From the NCBI GenBank assembly GCA_036454645.1, contig JAZHSQ010000004.1:1-64000 (forward strand): a stretch of 64,000 nucleotides of DNA. Reading direction: 5' to 3'. Positions 1-9,745 of this stretch are shown one piece after another; position 1 is the stretch's first letter, and each line of letters starts with the position of its first letter. The DNA is from Olsenella_K sp036454645. GTDB taxonomy: Bacteria > Actinomycetota > Coriobacteriia > Coriobacteriales > Atopobiaceae. A model generated the notes under the pieces. The model saw only the letters and a program-made list of their open reading frames with translations. It had not been told where the DNA came from and did no database searches. Position numbers and translations under genes: made by a program.

Positions 1-105
1 CCGGCGTGCAGCCGGTCGTGCGACGGGCGCGCCGGGGCCACGGACGCGGGGCGTCTGTCGCGCGGCGGCCGCACGTCAGGTACGCACGTCACGGGAGGAT
101 CCACC

Positions 106-1716
106 ATGAGCTTGTCCGACAACAGCCTCACGCGCCGCAGCTTCGTCAAGGGCGTGGGCGCAGCCACCGGAACCGGGGCGCTCGCCGCGCTCCTCGCCGG
201 CTGCGGCGCCTCCAACGCCAGCTCCGGCACCGTCTCCACCTCGAGCGACGGCAAGAAGACCTTCACCTACGGCATCGCCACCGACCCGCTGGTCTCGCCC
301 AACCCCATCACGTCCTCCGACCGCTACGGCCTGATGACCGTCAAGCTCGTGTACTCCTCGCTCTGGCAGTACAACGCCGACGGCGTCAACTACTTCCTCG
401 CCGACTCCTACGACGTCAACGACGACTCCACGGTCATCACCGCCCACCTGCACGAGGGCGTGACCTGGAACGACGGCGAGCCCTTCACCGCCGACGACGT
501 CGTCTACACCTTCGAGAGCGTCGAGGCCACGCCGACCGCCGCCTCCTACTCCAACCTCGTGACCTACCAGGGCAGCGTCAAGGTCGAGAAGGTCGACGAC
601 AACACCGTCTCCTTCACCTTCCCCGCCCCCAACCCCGACATCGTCGAGCTCGTCAGCGGCATCTTCATCATGCCGAAGCACCTCTACGAGGGCGTGACGG
701 ACTTCGAGAACAACGACGTCAACACCAAGGGCGTCGGCACCGGCCCCTACAAGCTCGAGGAGTACGCGACCGGCCAGTACCTGCGCTTCTCCGCCAACGA
801 GAGCTACTTCCTGGGCAAGCCCAACATCGACGAGGTCGTGTTCCAGATCATCACCAACGAGAACACCATGACCCAGTCGATCCAGGCCGGCTCCATCAAC
901 GCCATGGTCTCCTCGCCCTCCGAGGTCCAGCAGATGGACCTCTCCGGCAACAACCTGACCGTCCACCCCTACAGCGAGGGCAACGTCGCCTTCCTGGCGG
1001 TCAACTGCCGCCGCGTCACCGACGAGAACGTCCGCAAGGCCCTGCTCTTCTCCTTCGACAAGAAGGCCATCGCCGACGCGGCGCTGCTCTCCGACGAGTA
1101 CTACTCGCTCGAGTACACCTTCCTGCCCGTGGAGAACAGCTTCTACAACGAGGACGGCGTCGAGAAGTACGACCGTGACGTGGAGAAGTCCAAGCAGCTC
1201 CTCTCCGCGGCCGGCCAGACCAACCCGACCTTCAAGTTCGCCTATCCCTCCGACGACTCCTCGACCGAGGCCGAGGCCGTCCTCATGAAGGAGCAGGCCG
1301 CCGAGGCCGGCATCACGCTGGACCTCCAGGCGCTCGACGCCAACGCGGTCTACTCGCTCGCGACCGAACCCGACAACGAGTACGACCTCTACTTCGGCGG
1401 CTACGTCATGGGCATCGACCCGTCGACGTTCTACCCCGAGTTCGGCATCGGCCAGAAGTGGAACTACATGCACTGGGGCGAGGAGTACTCCAACATCGAG
1501 GACCTCTTCGCGCAGGGCAAGGCCGAGACCGACCCGGACAAGCGCTACGACATCTACCACGAGCTGCAGAAGGCCATCCAGGACACCGGCGCCTTCTACC
1601 CCACCTACGAGAAGAAGCGCCTGCTCGTGACCACGGCCAACGTCACCGACATCGACGCGGCCAAGCTCGTCCCCGTCTACACCTTCGAGGACATGTCCAA
1701 GCTCAACATGCAGTAG
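106..1716 (+). CDS. Dpp/Opp-type peptide ABC transporter, substrate-binding lipoprotein
   Basis: A 536-residue extracytoplasmic solute-binding protein of family 5 (SBP_bac_5), expected to capture oligopeptides, or possibly another family-5 ligand such as nickel, outside the membrane. The N-terminus shows a twin-arginine motif (TRRSFVK, residues 9-15), a hydrophobic stretch and a lipobox ending at Cys33 (LAGC). This suggests Tat export followed by lipidation. The body carries the family pattern of an early folded lobe, the DVVYTFE segment and late KRYDIYHELQ. The ATG at 106 is preceded by GGGAGG at 92-97. It is the first gene of a five-gene operon with two permeases and two ATPases, so transport function is secure. 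The actual ligand cannot be read from sequence. Confidence 0.93.
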   Translation: MSLSDNSLTRRSFVKGVGAATGTGALAALLAGCGASNASSGTVSTSSDGKKTFTYGIATDPLVSPNPITSSDRYGLMTVKLVYSSLWQYNADGVNYFLADSYDVNDDSTVITAHLHEGVTWNDGEPFTADDVVYTFESVEATPTAASYSNLVTYQGSVKVEKVDDNTVSFTFPAPNPDIVELVSGIFIMPKHLYEGVTDFENNDVNTKGVGTGPYKLEEYATGQYLRFSANESYFLGKPNIDEVVFQIITNENTMTQSIQAGSINAMVSSPSEVQQMDLSGNNLTVHPYSEGNVAFLAVNCRRVTDENVRKALLFSFDKKAIADAALLSDEYYSLEYTFLPVENSFYNEDGVEKYDRDVEKSKQLLSAAGQTNPTFKFAYPSDDSSTEAEAVLMKEQAAEAGITLDLQALDANAVYSLATEPDNEYDLYFGGYVMGIDPSTFYPEFGIGQKWNYMHWGEEYSNIEDLFAQGKAETDPDKRYDIYHELQKAIQDTGAFYPTYEKKRLLVTTANVTDIDAAKLVPVYTFEDMSKLNMQ

Positions 1717-1797
1717 CAGTGCCCAGCGGCCCGCTGCGCCCGACCGCCGGGCCCGCCCATGTGGGCGTGCCCGGCCTTGTGGCAGAGAGGGGAGAGA

Positions 1798-2754
1798 GTG
1801 GCAAAGTACATAGGGAGGCGGCTGCTCGTCGCAATACCGCTTCTGTTCGTGATCAGCATCCTCGTGTTCATGCTCATGAAGGCGTCGCCCTACGACGTGG
1901 TCGACACGATGATCGACCCCAAGATGTCGGCCGAGACGGTCGCCGCGATCAGGGCCAAGTACGGCCTCGACAAGCCCGTCATCGTCCAGTACTTCAACTG
2001 GCTCGGCGGGATCCTCCAGGGCGACTTCGGCTACTCGATCGCGACCAAGCAGTCGATCGGCCAGCAGCTGCAGGTGCGCATCCCCGCGACCATCATGCTC
2101 GTGCTGCCGTCCTACCTGGTGGCCTACGTCCTCTCCATCGTCCTCGGTCTCGTCGCCGGCTCCAACCGCGGCGGGCGCGCCGACCACGTGATCGACGGCA
2201 TCGCCTCAGTGCTCATCGCCGTCCCCACGTTCTGGCTCTCCATGCTCTTCATCTTCGTCTTCGGCTACCTGCTGCGGCTCCTGCCGATCTCCGGCATGTC
2301 GACGGTGGGCGACGGCTCTGCCGCGGACGTGGCGGCCCACTACGTCATGCCCTTCGTGACCCTCGTGATCGCCTTCCTGCCCGACAACATCCGCTACGTC
2401 CGCTCCTCGACGATCACCCAGTCGAGCCAGGACTACGTGATGGTCCAGGAGGCCTTCGGCGCCACCAGGGCCGAGATCCTCTTCCACCACGTCTGCAGGA
2501 ACATCCTGGGCCCCGTCCTCACCAAGCTCGGCATGGCGCTTCCCATGCTCGTGACCGGCGCCGTCATCACCGAGACGATCTTCTCGTGGCCCGGCGTCGG
2601 CCCGTACTTCATGACGGCGGTCAAGGGCATGGACTACCCGGTGGTCATGGCGATCCTCATCCTGTCTTCGACCCTCGTGATCCTGGGCAACCTCCTCGCC
2701 GACATCCTGAACGCCATCGCGGACCCGCGCATCCGTCAGGGGGTAACCGAATGA
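1798..2754 (+). CDS. Peptide ABC transporter permease (DppB/OppB family)
   Basis: Inner-membrane channel subunit of 318 residues, with about six hydrophobic segments and the BPD_transp_1 fold. The EAA loop is visible as EAFGATRAEILFHHV, where the ATPases dock. The start is taken as the GTG at 1798 (V-A-K-Y-I-G-R-R, the usual N-terminus of DppB/OppB proteins). A GAGAGGGGAG ribosome binding site lies just upstream. An ATG 39 bp earlier would add an unlikely Trp/Cys-rich leader. The stop overlaps the next ATG (ATGA). Family membership is clear; the substrate is inferred only from the operon. Confidence 0.92.
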   Translation: MAKYIGRRLLVAIPLLFVISILVFMLMKASPYDVVDTMIDPKMSAETVAAIRAKYGLDKPVIVQYFNWLGGILQGDFGYSIATKQSIGQQLQVRIPATIMLVLPSYLVAYVLSIVLGLVAGSNRGGRADHVIDGIASVLIAVPTFWLSMLFIFVFGYLLRLLPISGMSTVGDGSAADVAAHYVMPFVTLVIAFLPDNIRYVRSSTITQSSQDYVMVQEAFGATRAEILFHHVCRNILGPVLTKLGMALPMLVTGAVITETIFSWPGVGPYFMTAVKGMDYPVVMAILILSSTLVILGNLLADILNAIADPRIRQGVTE

Positions 2755-3653
2755 GCGACATCGCAACCACCGCGCCCGAGCAGCGTCGCCAGGGCTCGGG
2801 CAGGCACATCCGCCGAGACGCGGCGTGGATGGCCTTCAGGCAGGACCGCGCCGCCGTCGTCTCGGTGACGCTGCTCCTCGTCATCGTCGCGCTCTGCGTC
2901 ATCGCGCCCGCCCTTCCGATCGACCCCAACACGACGAGCATCGCCGAGCGCCTGCAGGGGCCCTCGGCGGCGCACCTGCTCGGCACCGACCAGCTCGGCC
3001 GCGACTACCTCGCGCGCACGCTCTACGGCGGACGGGTCTCCCTCACCGTCGGCATCCTCGCGATGCTGACGAGCGTGCTCGTGGGCATCGCCGTCGGCAC
3101 CGTCGCCGGGCTCGTGGGCGGCATCGTCGACGGCATCCTGATGCGAATCGTCGACGTGCTCTCGAGCGTGCCCTGGCTCGTCCTCGTCACCGTCGTGAGC
3201 ATCTTCCTGAAGCCTGGCCTGCAGTCGATCATCCTGGTCATCGGCCTCTTCAGCTGGATGGACATCGCCCGCGTGGTGAGGACCGAGGCCCAGGCGATCA
3301 AGAGCCGCGACTTCGTGCAGTACGCCGACCTGTGCGGCGTGGGCGTGTGGCGCAACATCGTCTTCCACGTGGTGCCCGCCGCCCTGCCCACGATCGTGAC
3401 CGCCGCGACCTCCTCGCTCGCCGGCGCCATCATGACCGAGTCCTCGCTCTCCTTCCTCGGCGTGGGCGTACAGCAGCCGATGAGCTCCTGGGGCTCCATG
3501 CTCCAGGACGCCCAGCAGTTCATGCAGACCGACATCCTGATGGCCATCATCCCGGGCCTCCTGATCGTGATCGTGATCTTCGCCTTCAACAAGCTCGGCA
3601 ACGTGATCCGAATCTTCGCGGACCCGCAGGTCATGAGCAGAGAGGGGCTGTAG
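2751..3653 (+). CDS. Peptide ABC transporter permease (DppC/OppC family)
   Basis: Second membrane subunit, 300 residues, pairing with the DppB-like protein. It has the long N-terminal cytoplasmic arm and the OppC_N region around AWMAFRQDRAAVVS. The HLLGTDQLGRDYLAR signature of DppC/OppC proteins is present, followed by five further hydrophobic segments. The start ATG overlaps the preceding TGA by 4 bp, implying translational coupling. It ends 3 bp before the first ATPase gene. Confidence 0.93.
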   Translation: MSDIATTAPEQRRQGSGRHIRRDAAWMAFRQDRAAVVSVTLLLVIVALCVIAPALPIDPNTTSIAERLQGPSAAHLLGTDQLGRDYLARTLYGGRVSLTVGILAMLTSVLVGIAVGTVAGLVGGIVDGILMRIVDVLSSVPWLVLVTVVSIFLKPGLQSIILVIGLFSWMDIARVVRTEAQAIKSRDFVQYADLCGVGVWRNIVFHVVPAALPTIVTAATSSLAGAIMTESSLSFLGVGVQQPMSSWGSMLQDAQQFMQTDILMAIIPGLLIVIVIFAFNKLGNVIRIFADPQVMSREGL

Positions 3654-3656
3654 GCC

Positions 3657-4720
<1,064 letters not shown>

Positions 4721-4721
<1 letters not shown>

Positions 4722-5734
4722 TGCAGACCATGACCCAGCAGGGCGCCCACGACGCGCCCCGGGACGAGAAGGACGTGATCCTCGAGGCGCGCGGCCTCGC
4801 CAAGCACTTCCCCGTGAGGACCTTCTTCGGCCGCACCAAGCAGGTCGTGAAGGCCGTCGACGGCATCGACCTCACGATCTTCCGCGGCGAGACCTTCGGG
4901 CTGGTGGGGGAGAGCGGCTGCGGCAAGTCGACCCTCGGGCGCACGCTCATCCGCATGCACGAGCCCACCGCGGGCACGATCACCTTCGACGGCGAGGACG
5001 TCTCCCACGTCAGGGGCAGGGCCCTCGTCGACGTGCACCACCGGATGCAGATCGTGTTCCAGGACCCCTACCAGTCGCTCGACCCGCACCAGACCGTGCG
5101 CGAGATCATCCGCGAGCCGCTCTCCGTGGGGGGCTCCCTGTCCTCCTCCGAGATGGACGAGCGCGTGGCCGAGATGCTCGAGCGCGTGGGGATGCACGCA
5201 GACGACCTCTACAAGTTCCCCTACGAGTTCTCCGGCGGCCAGAGGCAGCGCATCGGCATCGCCCGCGCCCTCTCGGTCAACCCCGAGTTCATCCTCTGCG
5301 ACGAGCCGATCTCCGCCTTGGACGTCTCGATCCAGGCGCAGGTGGTCAACATGCTCGAGGACCTGCAGCAGGAGCTCGGCCTCACCTACCTCTTCGTGGC
5401 CCACGACCTCTCGATGGTGCGCCACATCTCCGACCGCATCGGCGTCATGTACCTCGGCAGGCTCGTGGAGCTCGCACCCGCCGACGAGCTCTACGAGAAC
5501 CCCTTGCACCCCTACACGCAGGCGCTGCTCTCGGCGATTCCCATCCCCGACCCCAGGGTCGCGCGCGCCGCGCGGCGCCAGGAGCTCGCGGGCGAGCCGC
5601 CGAGCCCCCTTGACGTCCCCTCCGGCTGCCGCTTCAGGACGAGGTGCCCGCGCGCGTGCGAGGCGTGCGCCGAGGCCTCCGAGGAGCTGCGCGAGGTTTC
5701 CCCGGGGCACTTCTGCGCCTGCCCCCGCGCGTAG
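4721..5734 (+). CDS. Peptide ABC transporter ATPase (DppF/OppF family)
   Basis: Second ATPase, 337 residues. It has Walker A (GESGCGKS), the Q-loop (VFQDPYQSLDPHQ), the signature (EFSGGQRQR), Walker B (FILCDEPISALD), the switch His (VAHDLS) and an oligo_HPY tail with cysteines (CRFRTRCPRACEAC). The insertion before Walker A (VRTFFGRTKQVVKAVDG) is typical of DppF/OppF. The start at 4721 is fixed by the overlap with the preceding stop. It is the last gene of the operon, and a strong intrinsic terminator follows about 60 bp downstream. Confidence 0.93.
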
Positions 5735-5793
5735 CGCCGGGCGCCTCCCGGCAGCCGCCCGTGCGGCCCTGACGTGCCAGCGTGTAGCATCCG

Positions 5794-5838
5794 AGCCGCC
5801 CGCCCTCAACTTAAAAGGGGCGGGCGGCGGCTTTTTTT
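5794..5838 (+). terminator. Intrinsic terminator of the peptide ABC operon
   Basis: The sequence AGCCGCCCGCCC, an 11-12 nt loop, GGGCGGGCGGCGGCT and then seven Ts form a GC-rich stem followed by a U-tract. It lies 60 bp after the last ATPase gene. Confidence 0.9.
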
Positions 5839-5958
5839 GTTCTAATATTCTTCGTAAATTTGCAGCACGGCGCGTGATACCATGCTCGCCAACACACATC
5901 GGCGGCCTCACCTGCGGAAACCGTGGACGGGTCCGCCCCGGCGAGAATGGAGCCAGCC

Positions 5959-6756
5959 ATGAGCCTCAACGGGAAGGTAGCCATCGTGACCGCCGCGACG
6001 AGGGGCATCGGCCTCGCCTGCGCGCAGCGCCTCGCGCGCGAGGGTGCGACCGTCTACCTCGGAGCCCGCAACATGGAGCGCGCGGAGGCGCGCGCGACGG
6101 AGCTCAACGACGAGGGCTGCACCGTGCGCCCCGTCTACAACGACGCCTCAAAGCGCGAGACCTACAGGTCCATGGTGGACGAGGTCGTCGCCGCCGAGGG
6201 CAGGGTGGACGTCCTCGTGAACAACTTCGGCACGTCCAACCCCCAGAAGGACAAGGACATCAAGACCACCGAGTACGACGAGTTCATCCGCACGGTGGAC
6301 ATGAACCTCTCGAGCGTCTTCCTCGCCTCCCAGGCGGTCATCCCCCACATGGCGGCGGCCGGCGGCGGCAGCATCGTTAACATCTCCTCGGTCGGCGGCA
6401 TCCGCCCGGACATCTCCCAGATCGCCTACGGCACGAGCAAGGCCGCCATCAACTACCTGACCAAGCTCATCGCCACCCAGTGCGCCCGCGACAACATCCG
6501 CTGCAACGCCGTGCTGCCGGGCATGACGGCGACCGAGGCCGTCTCCGGCAACCTCTCGCCGGAGTTCCGCGAGTTCTTCCTCAAGCACATCCCCATCAAG
6601 CGCATGGGCAAGCCCGAGGAGATCGCGGCGGCCGTGGCCTACTTCGCGAGCGACGACGCGGCCTACACCACCGGCCAGATCATGGACGTCTCCGGCGGCT
6701 TCGGCATGCCGACCCCGATCTTCGGCGACATGGCGGAGATGGATACCAAGCGCTAG
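5959..6756 (+). CDS. SDR oxidoreductase, probable NADP-dependent 7-alpha-hydroxysteroid dehydrogenase
   Basis: A 265-residue classical short-chain dehydrogenase. The cofactor loop is TAATRGIG (residues 11-18) with Arg15 and Arg37, a pattern that favours NADP(H). NNFG is at 88-91. The catalytic set is Ser143/144, Tyr157 and Lys161 (YGTSK), and the C-terminal motif is VSGGFGMPTP. From memory it resembles the clostridial bile-acid 7-alpha-HSDHs of C. sordellii and C. absonum throughout, including ATRGIG, VDVLVNNFG, IPHM..GGGSIVNIS, PDIS.IAYG.SK, IRCNAVLPG and SGGF.MGTP-like ends. Oxidation or reduction of the C7 hydroxyl of conjugated or free bile acids is therefore the best guess. The ATG at 5959 is chosen because GGAG sits about 7 nt upstream; an ATG at 5947 and a GTG at 5923 are alternatives. 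The SDR family is certain; the substrate is inferred. Confidence 0.8.
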   Translation: MSLNGKVAIVTAATRGIGLACAQRLAREGATVYLGARNMERAEARATELNDEGCTVRPVYNDASKRETYRSMVDEVVAAEGRVDVLVNNFGTSNPQKDKDIKTTEYDEFIRTVDMNLSSVFLASQAVIPHMAAAGGGSIVNISSVGGIRPDISQIAYGTSKAAINYLTKLIATQCARDNIRCNAVLPGMTATEAVSGNLSPEFREFFLKHIPIKRMGKPEEIAAAVAYFASDDAAYTTGQIMDVSGGFGMPTPIFGDMAEMDTKR

Positions 6757-6830
6757 GGGGCACCGCAGAGCTGCGGCGCGCCCGGGCTCGCCACGTGCTC
6801 CCGAGCGCCCATAGCAACCAGGACATCGAG

Positions 6831-6848
6831 CGGGGGCCGCGGCCCCCG
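6831..6848. terminator. Hairpin between convergent SDR and regulator genes
   Basis: The perfect 18-bp palindrome CGGGGGCCGCGGCCCCCG lies in the gap between two convergent genes. It lacks a clear T-tract, so it is a possible two-way transcription stop rather than a proven terminator. Confidence 0.5.
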
Positions 6849-6872
6849 TCGCGTTCGCCGCCAGGGCGCGCG

Positions 6873-8213
6873 TCACTCGTCGAACAGGACCTCGTACACC
6901 TTCACGGGACGGCCCTTGGCCTTGGTGCCCGGGCCGGTCGAGACCTGCCGGGCGTAGCCGCCGGCCTCGAGGTTGTAGAGGATGCGGCTCGCGTTGCGCA
7001 CCGTGCTGCCGAGGTGCCCCGCGAGCTCCTGGGCGGTGATCTTGTTGGAGTTGTCGAGGTGCATGATGGCGACGACCTTGTTGACCGTCGCCGGGTTGAG
7101 GTGGCAGGCGCGGGCGATCCTGCCGGCGGCGCCGGAGGGCAGGTTCTCCACGACCATGCGCCGCTCCGTCCCGAGCGGGCCGGTCATGTCGCCGTTCTCG
7201 TTCACGATGAAGGAGCCGCCGCCACGGGCCGCCTCGCGCAGGGCCGCGTCGGAGTTGGCGACCGCGTACTCGTAGCGGACGCCCACGCCGTAGCCGACGA
7301 GGAAGGGGAAGTCGACCTTGTCGGCCAGCTCGGTCGCGATCTTGCAGACCGTGCCCTTCTCCGTCAGGTACTGCAGCACGCGCACGTCGGTGGAGACGCG
7401 GCAGAACGCCCCGTTGACCTCCGGCTCGCAGTCCAGCAGGCTCTCGTGGAAGAACTCGCCGAGGGCGCGGGCGAGCTCGGCGGACCGGCGCAGGGCCTCC
7501 TGCTCTCCGATCTCCCCGCGGCGGAAGCCCTTGGGGACGAGGCCGATGCAGACCGGCAGGCTCGAGCGGATGCGCTCGAGCTCGATGAGGGAGAACAGGT
7601 GCTCCATGAGCCCGCTCAGGTAGGAGCGGCGCGGGAGCGGGTAGACGTAGGGGACGCCGGCCTGCTCGAGGTCGGGGATGATGTTGCTGTACTGGCAGAC
7701 GACCACGTCGAGCTCGTCGCGCTCGCGCATCTCCTTGAGCCTCCCCACGATGGAGGGCTCGAGGGCGCGGATGTCGTCGGAGGTGAGCGACCGGCTCCAG
7801 CGCTGGTAGGCGCGCTGCCTCTCCGCGTCGTCCATCGTCTTGAGGAAGTACTCGGCCGTGCAGCCGTCGAACACGGGGATGAGGTAGTCGTAGATCACGC
7901 GGGTGAGGTCGAGGTCGCGGTCCTTCAGGATGAGGTCGAGCAGGGTGCGGTAGAGGCTCGAGAGGTCCGCCTCGAAGGCGAGCATGGGACGGGCGAGCTC
8001 GTGGCTGCCCTCGCGGATCGCCGCCATCGCGATGGGGCCGCTCACGAGGAAGCCGTCGGCGTCGCGGGCGTACTCGTCGTAGACCTCCGAGATGGTCGAG
8101 AAGTTCTTGTAGGGGACGACCTTGACGGGCGGGTTGTAGCCCATCTCGCCGAACGTCTCCCTCATCGAGTCCTCAAGGTACTCGCTCACTATCGCGACGA
8201 CTCTGGGGTTCAT
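6873..8213 (-). CDS. Putative transcriptional regulator with C-terminal winged helix, family not recognised
   Basis: A 446-residue soluble protein that I cannot assign to a named family. Residues 1 to about 360 look like one or two alpha/beta sensor domains, for example VVAIVSEYL, ADGFLVSGPIAM and LDVVVCQYSNIIPDLEQAGVPYVYPL, which resemble periplasmic-binding-like or PrpR_N-like folds. The last 75 residues read as a winged helix (KITAQELAGHLGSTVRNASRILYNLEAGGYARQ). The start is placed at the ATG of MNPRVV because AGGAAGG lies 7 nt upstream; a start 27 bp further out is possible. It is divergent from an M20 hydrolase/MFS pair across a 280-bp AT-rich region with direct repeats, which suggests it controls that pair in response to a small ligand. 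Confidence 0.65.
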   Translation of the reverse strand: MNPRVVAIVSEYLEDSMRETFGEMGYNPPVKVVPYKNFSTISEVYDEYARDADGFLVSGPIAMAAIREGSHELARPMLAFEADLSSLYRTLLDLILKDRDLDLTRVIYDYLIPVFDGCTAEYFLKTMDDAERQRAYQRWSRSLTSDDIRALEPSIVGRLKEMRERDELDVVVCQYSNIIPDLEQAGVPYVYPLPRRSYLSGLMEHLFSLIELERIRSSLPVCIGLVPKGFRRGEIGEQEALRRSAELARALGEFFHESLLDCEPEVNGAFCRVSTDVRVLQYLTEKGTVCKIATELADKVDFPFLVGYGVGVRYEYAVANSDAALREAARGGGSFIVNENGDMTGPLGTERRMVVENLPSGAAGRIARACHLNPATVNKVVAIMHLDNSNKITAQELAGHLGSTVRNASRILYNLEAGGYARQVSTGPGTKAKGRPVKVYEVLFDE

Positions 8214-8303
8214 GGCTACCTTCCTCGCGACTCCGACCACGCCGCAGCGGCTTACCGTGCGGCGCAGGCGTGGCGCAACTCTACCAAAAATATTCCTTAA
8301 GAC

Positions 8304-8332
8304 TTGACGCGGTTATCTGCCGTTGGTATATT
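8304..8332 (+). promoter_or_regulatory. Sigma-70-type promoter upstream of the M20 hydrolase gene
   Basis: TTGACG (8304-8309), a 17-bp spacer and TATATT (8327-8332) lie in an AT-rich gap. The predicted start near 8339 gives a leader of about 155 nt that contains the 31-bp-spaced repeats. Confidence 0.7.
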
Positions 8333-8348
8333 CTCATCGAACTTCGTG

Positions 8349-8424
8349 TTCTAATTATATTCCTAAACACTGCTCGCTCTTCTCATTATATTCCGTAACT
8401 CCGAGTCCGATTCTCATTACCTCC
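8349..8424. repeat. Three direct repeats at exact 31-bp spacing
   Basis: The copies are TTCTAATTATATTCC (8349-8363), TTCTCATTATATTCC (8380-8394) and the weaker TTCTCATTACCTCC (8411-8424). All begin 31 bp apart, close to three helical turns. A partial TTCTCAT also occurs at 8331. On the opposite strand the first two copies contain TATAAT. They may be operator sites for the adjacent divergent regulator. Confidence 0.6.
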
Positions 8425-8495
8425 ACTTTTTTCTCCTTCCGCACGAGGTCTTGGCAGGCGGCGGGCGATGCCCGCAATAGAGAAGGGACGGCTCC

Positions 8496-9668
8496 ATGAA
8501 CGAGTACGAGGAAGCGCTGGCGCTCGCGGACGAGACGGTGGCCAACCGACGCCGGATCCACGAGCAGGCGGAGGTCGGGCTCGACCTCCCCAGGACGGTC
8601 GCCTTCGTGGAGGAGAGGCTCCGGGAGTACGGGCTCGAGCCCGTCCGCTGCGGCCACGGCGTCACCGCGACCGTCGGCCGCGGCGGCAGGGTCCTGCTGC
8701 TTAGGGCCGACATGGACGCCCTGCCCATGCATGAGGCGAGCGGCGAGCCCTTCTCCTGCCCGGACGGCGCCGCGCACGCCTGCGGGCACGACATGCACGC
8801 GGCCATGCTGCTGACCGCTGCGCGCATGCTGAAGGAGCGCGAGGGCGAGCTCGCCGGCACCGTGAAGCTCATGTTCCAGCCCGCGGAGGAGATCTTCAAG
8901 GGCAGCCTCGACATGATCGAGGCCGGCGTGCTAGAGGACCCCCACGTGGACGCCGCGCTGGCCTACCACGTGGGGCCGGGCAGGATGCCCGCCGGCCTCT
9001 ACATGTACAACGAGACGGGCACCATGATGCTCTCGGTCGACGGCTTCCGGATCGAGGTCCTCGGCACGCCGAGCCACGGCGCCTACCCGGAGCTCGGCGT
9101 GGACCCCATCAACATCGGCGTCCACGTGCACCTCGCCCTGCAGGAGCTCGTCGCCCGCGAGTGCAGCTGCTACCGCTCCTGCGTGCTGACCGTCGGCCAG
9201 TTCCACGCCGGCTCCGCCGCCAACTCCATCCCCGAGCGCGCCGTCCTCGAGGGGACCCTGCGCACGGATGACGAGGAGCTGCGCCAGCGCGTGCTCGCGA
9301 GGATCCGCGAGGCCGCGATGCGCCAGGCGGAGGCCTTCGGGGGCAGCGCGGAGGTCACGTCGCTGTCCGCCTGCCCGCCGCTCGTGTGCGACCCCGAGCT
9401 CACCAGGGAGGTCGCGGGCTACATGGAGGGGCTCCACATCCCCGGCATGGCGCCCGTGCCCGACGTGCGCGCCAGCGCCTCCGAGGACTTCTCGTTCATC
9501 GCCCAGCGCGTCCCCTCGACCTTCATGTACCTCTCGGCCGGCTACGAGGACGAGCGCGGCGAGCGCCCCGCGCACGACCCGCGCGTCCGCTTCAACGAGG
9601 ACGTGCTGCCCATCGGCTCGGCGTGCCTTGTGCGCAGCGCCGTCGAGTGGCTCAGGAACCACCGGTAG
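8496..9668 (+). CDS. M20-family amidohydrolase / metallopeptidase
   Basis: A 390-residue zinc hydrolase of the M20D type (hippurate hydrolase, IAA-amino acid hydrolase, N-acyl-aminoacid amidohydrolase). It shows the first ligand motif ADMDALPM (71-78), the metal motif CGHDMH (96-101), FQPAEE, YHVGP, a dimerisation lid and the C-terminal ASEDFSF. It should cleave an amide such as an N-acylated or conjugated amino acid in the cytoplasm. The ATG at 8496 has an AAGGGACGG site upstream. An MFS gene follows 50-80 bp later and an HTH regulator is divergent, so an imported or effluxed amide or its product is the likely theme. The substrate is unknown. Confidence 0.88.
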   Translation: MNEYEEALALADETVANRRRIHEQAEVGLDLPRTVAFVEERLREYGLEPVRCGHGVTATVGRGGRVLLLRADMDALPMHEASGEPFSCPDGAAHACGHDMHAAMLLTAARMLKEREGELAGTVKLMFQPAEEIFKGSLDMIEAGVLEDPHVDAALAYHVGPGRMPAGLYMYNETGTMMLSVDGFRIEVLGTPSHGAYPELGVDPINIGVHVHLALQELVARECSCYRSCVLTVGQFHAGSAANSIPERAVLEGTLRTDDEELRQRVLARIREAAMRQAEAFGGSAEVTSLSACPPLVCDPELTREVAGYMEGLHIPGMAPVPDVRASASEDFSFIAQRVPSTFMYLSAGYEDERGERPAHDPRVRFNEDVLPIGSACLVRSAVEWLRNHR

Positions 9669-9745
9669 CGCCCTTTCCCGCCGGTGCGTCCCTCCGGGGC
9701 GCGCCGGCCTTCGCGATCGCGCTGCCGCGGACGCAGAAGCGCCTC

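Noticed and set aside
1..105. Coding remnant before the first transporter gene
   Set aside because: The only open frame is a shadow that continues in the wrong frame through the binding-protein gene.
76..2187. Long open frames antisense to the peptide transporter and many other genes
   Set aside because: In high-GC DNA the frames opposite real genes stay open. These have Arg/Gly/Val-rich or His/Glu-rich composition, no domains and no ribosome binding sites.
8351..8393. Two TATAAT boxes on the - strand as regulator promoters
   Set aside because: No acceptable -35 hexamer lies 16-18 bp upstream of either box. They are better explained as part of the phased repeats.
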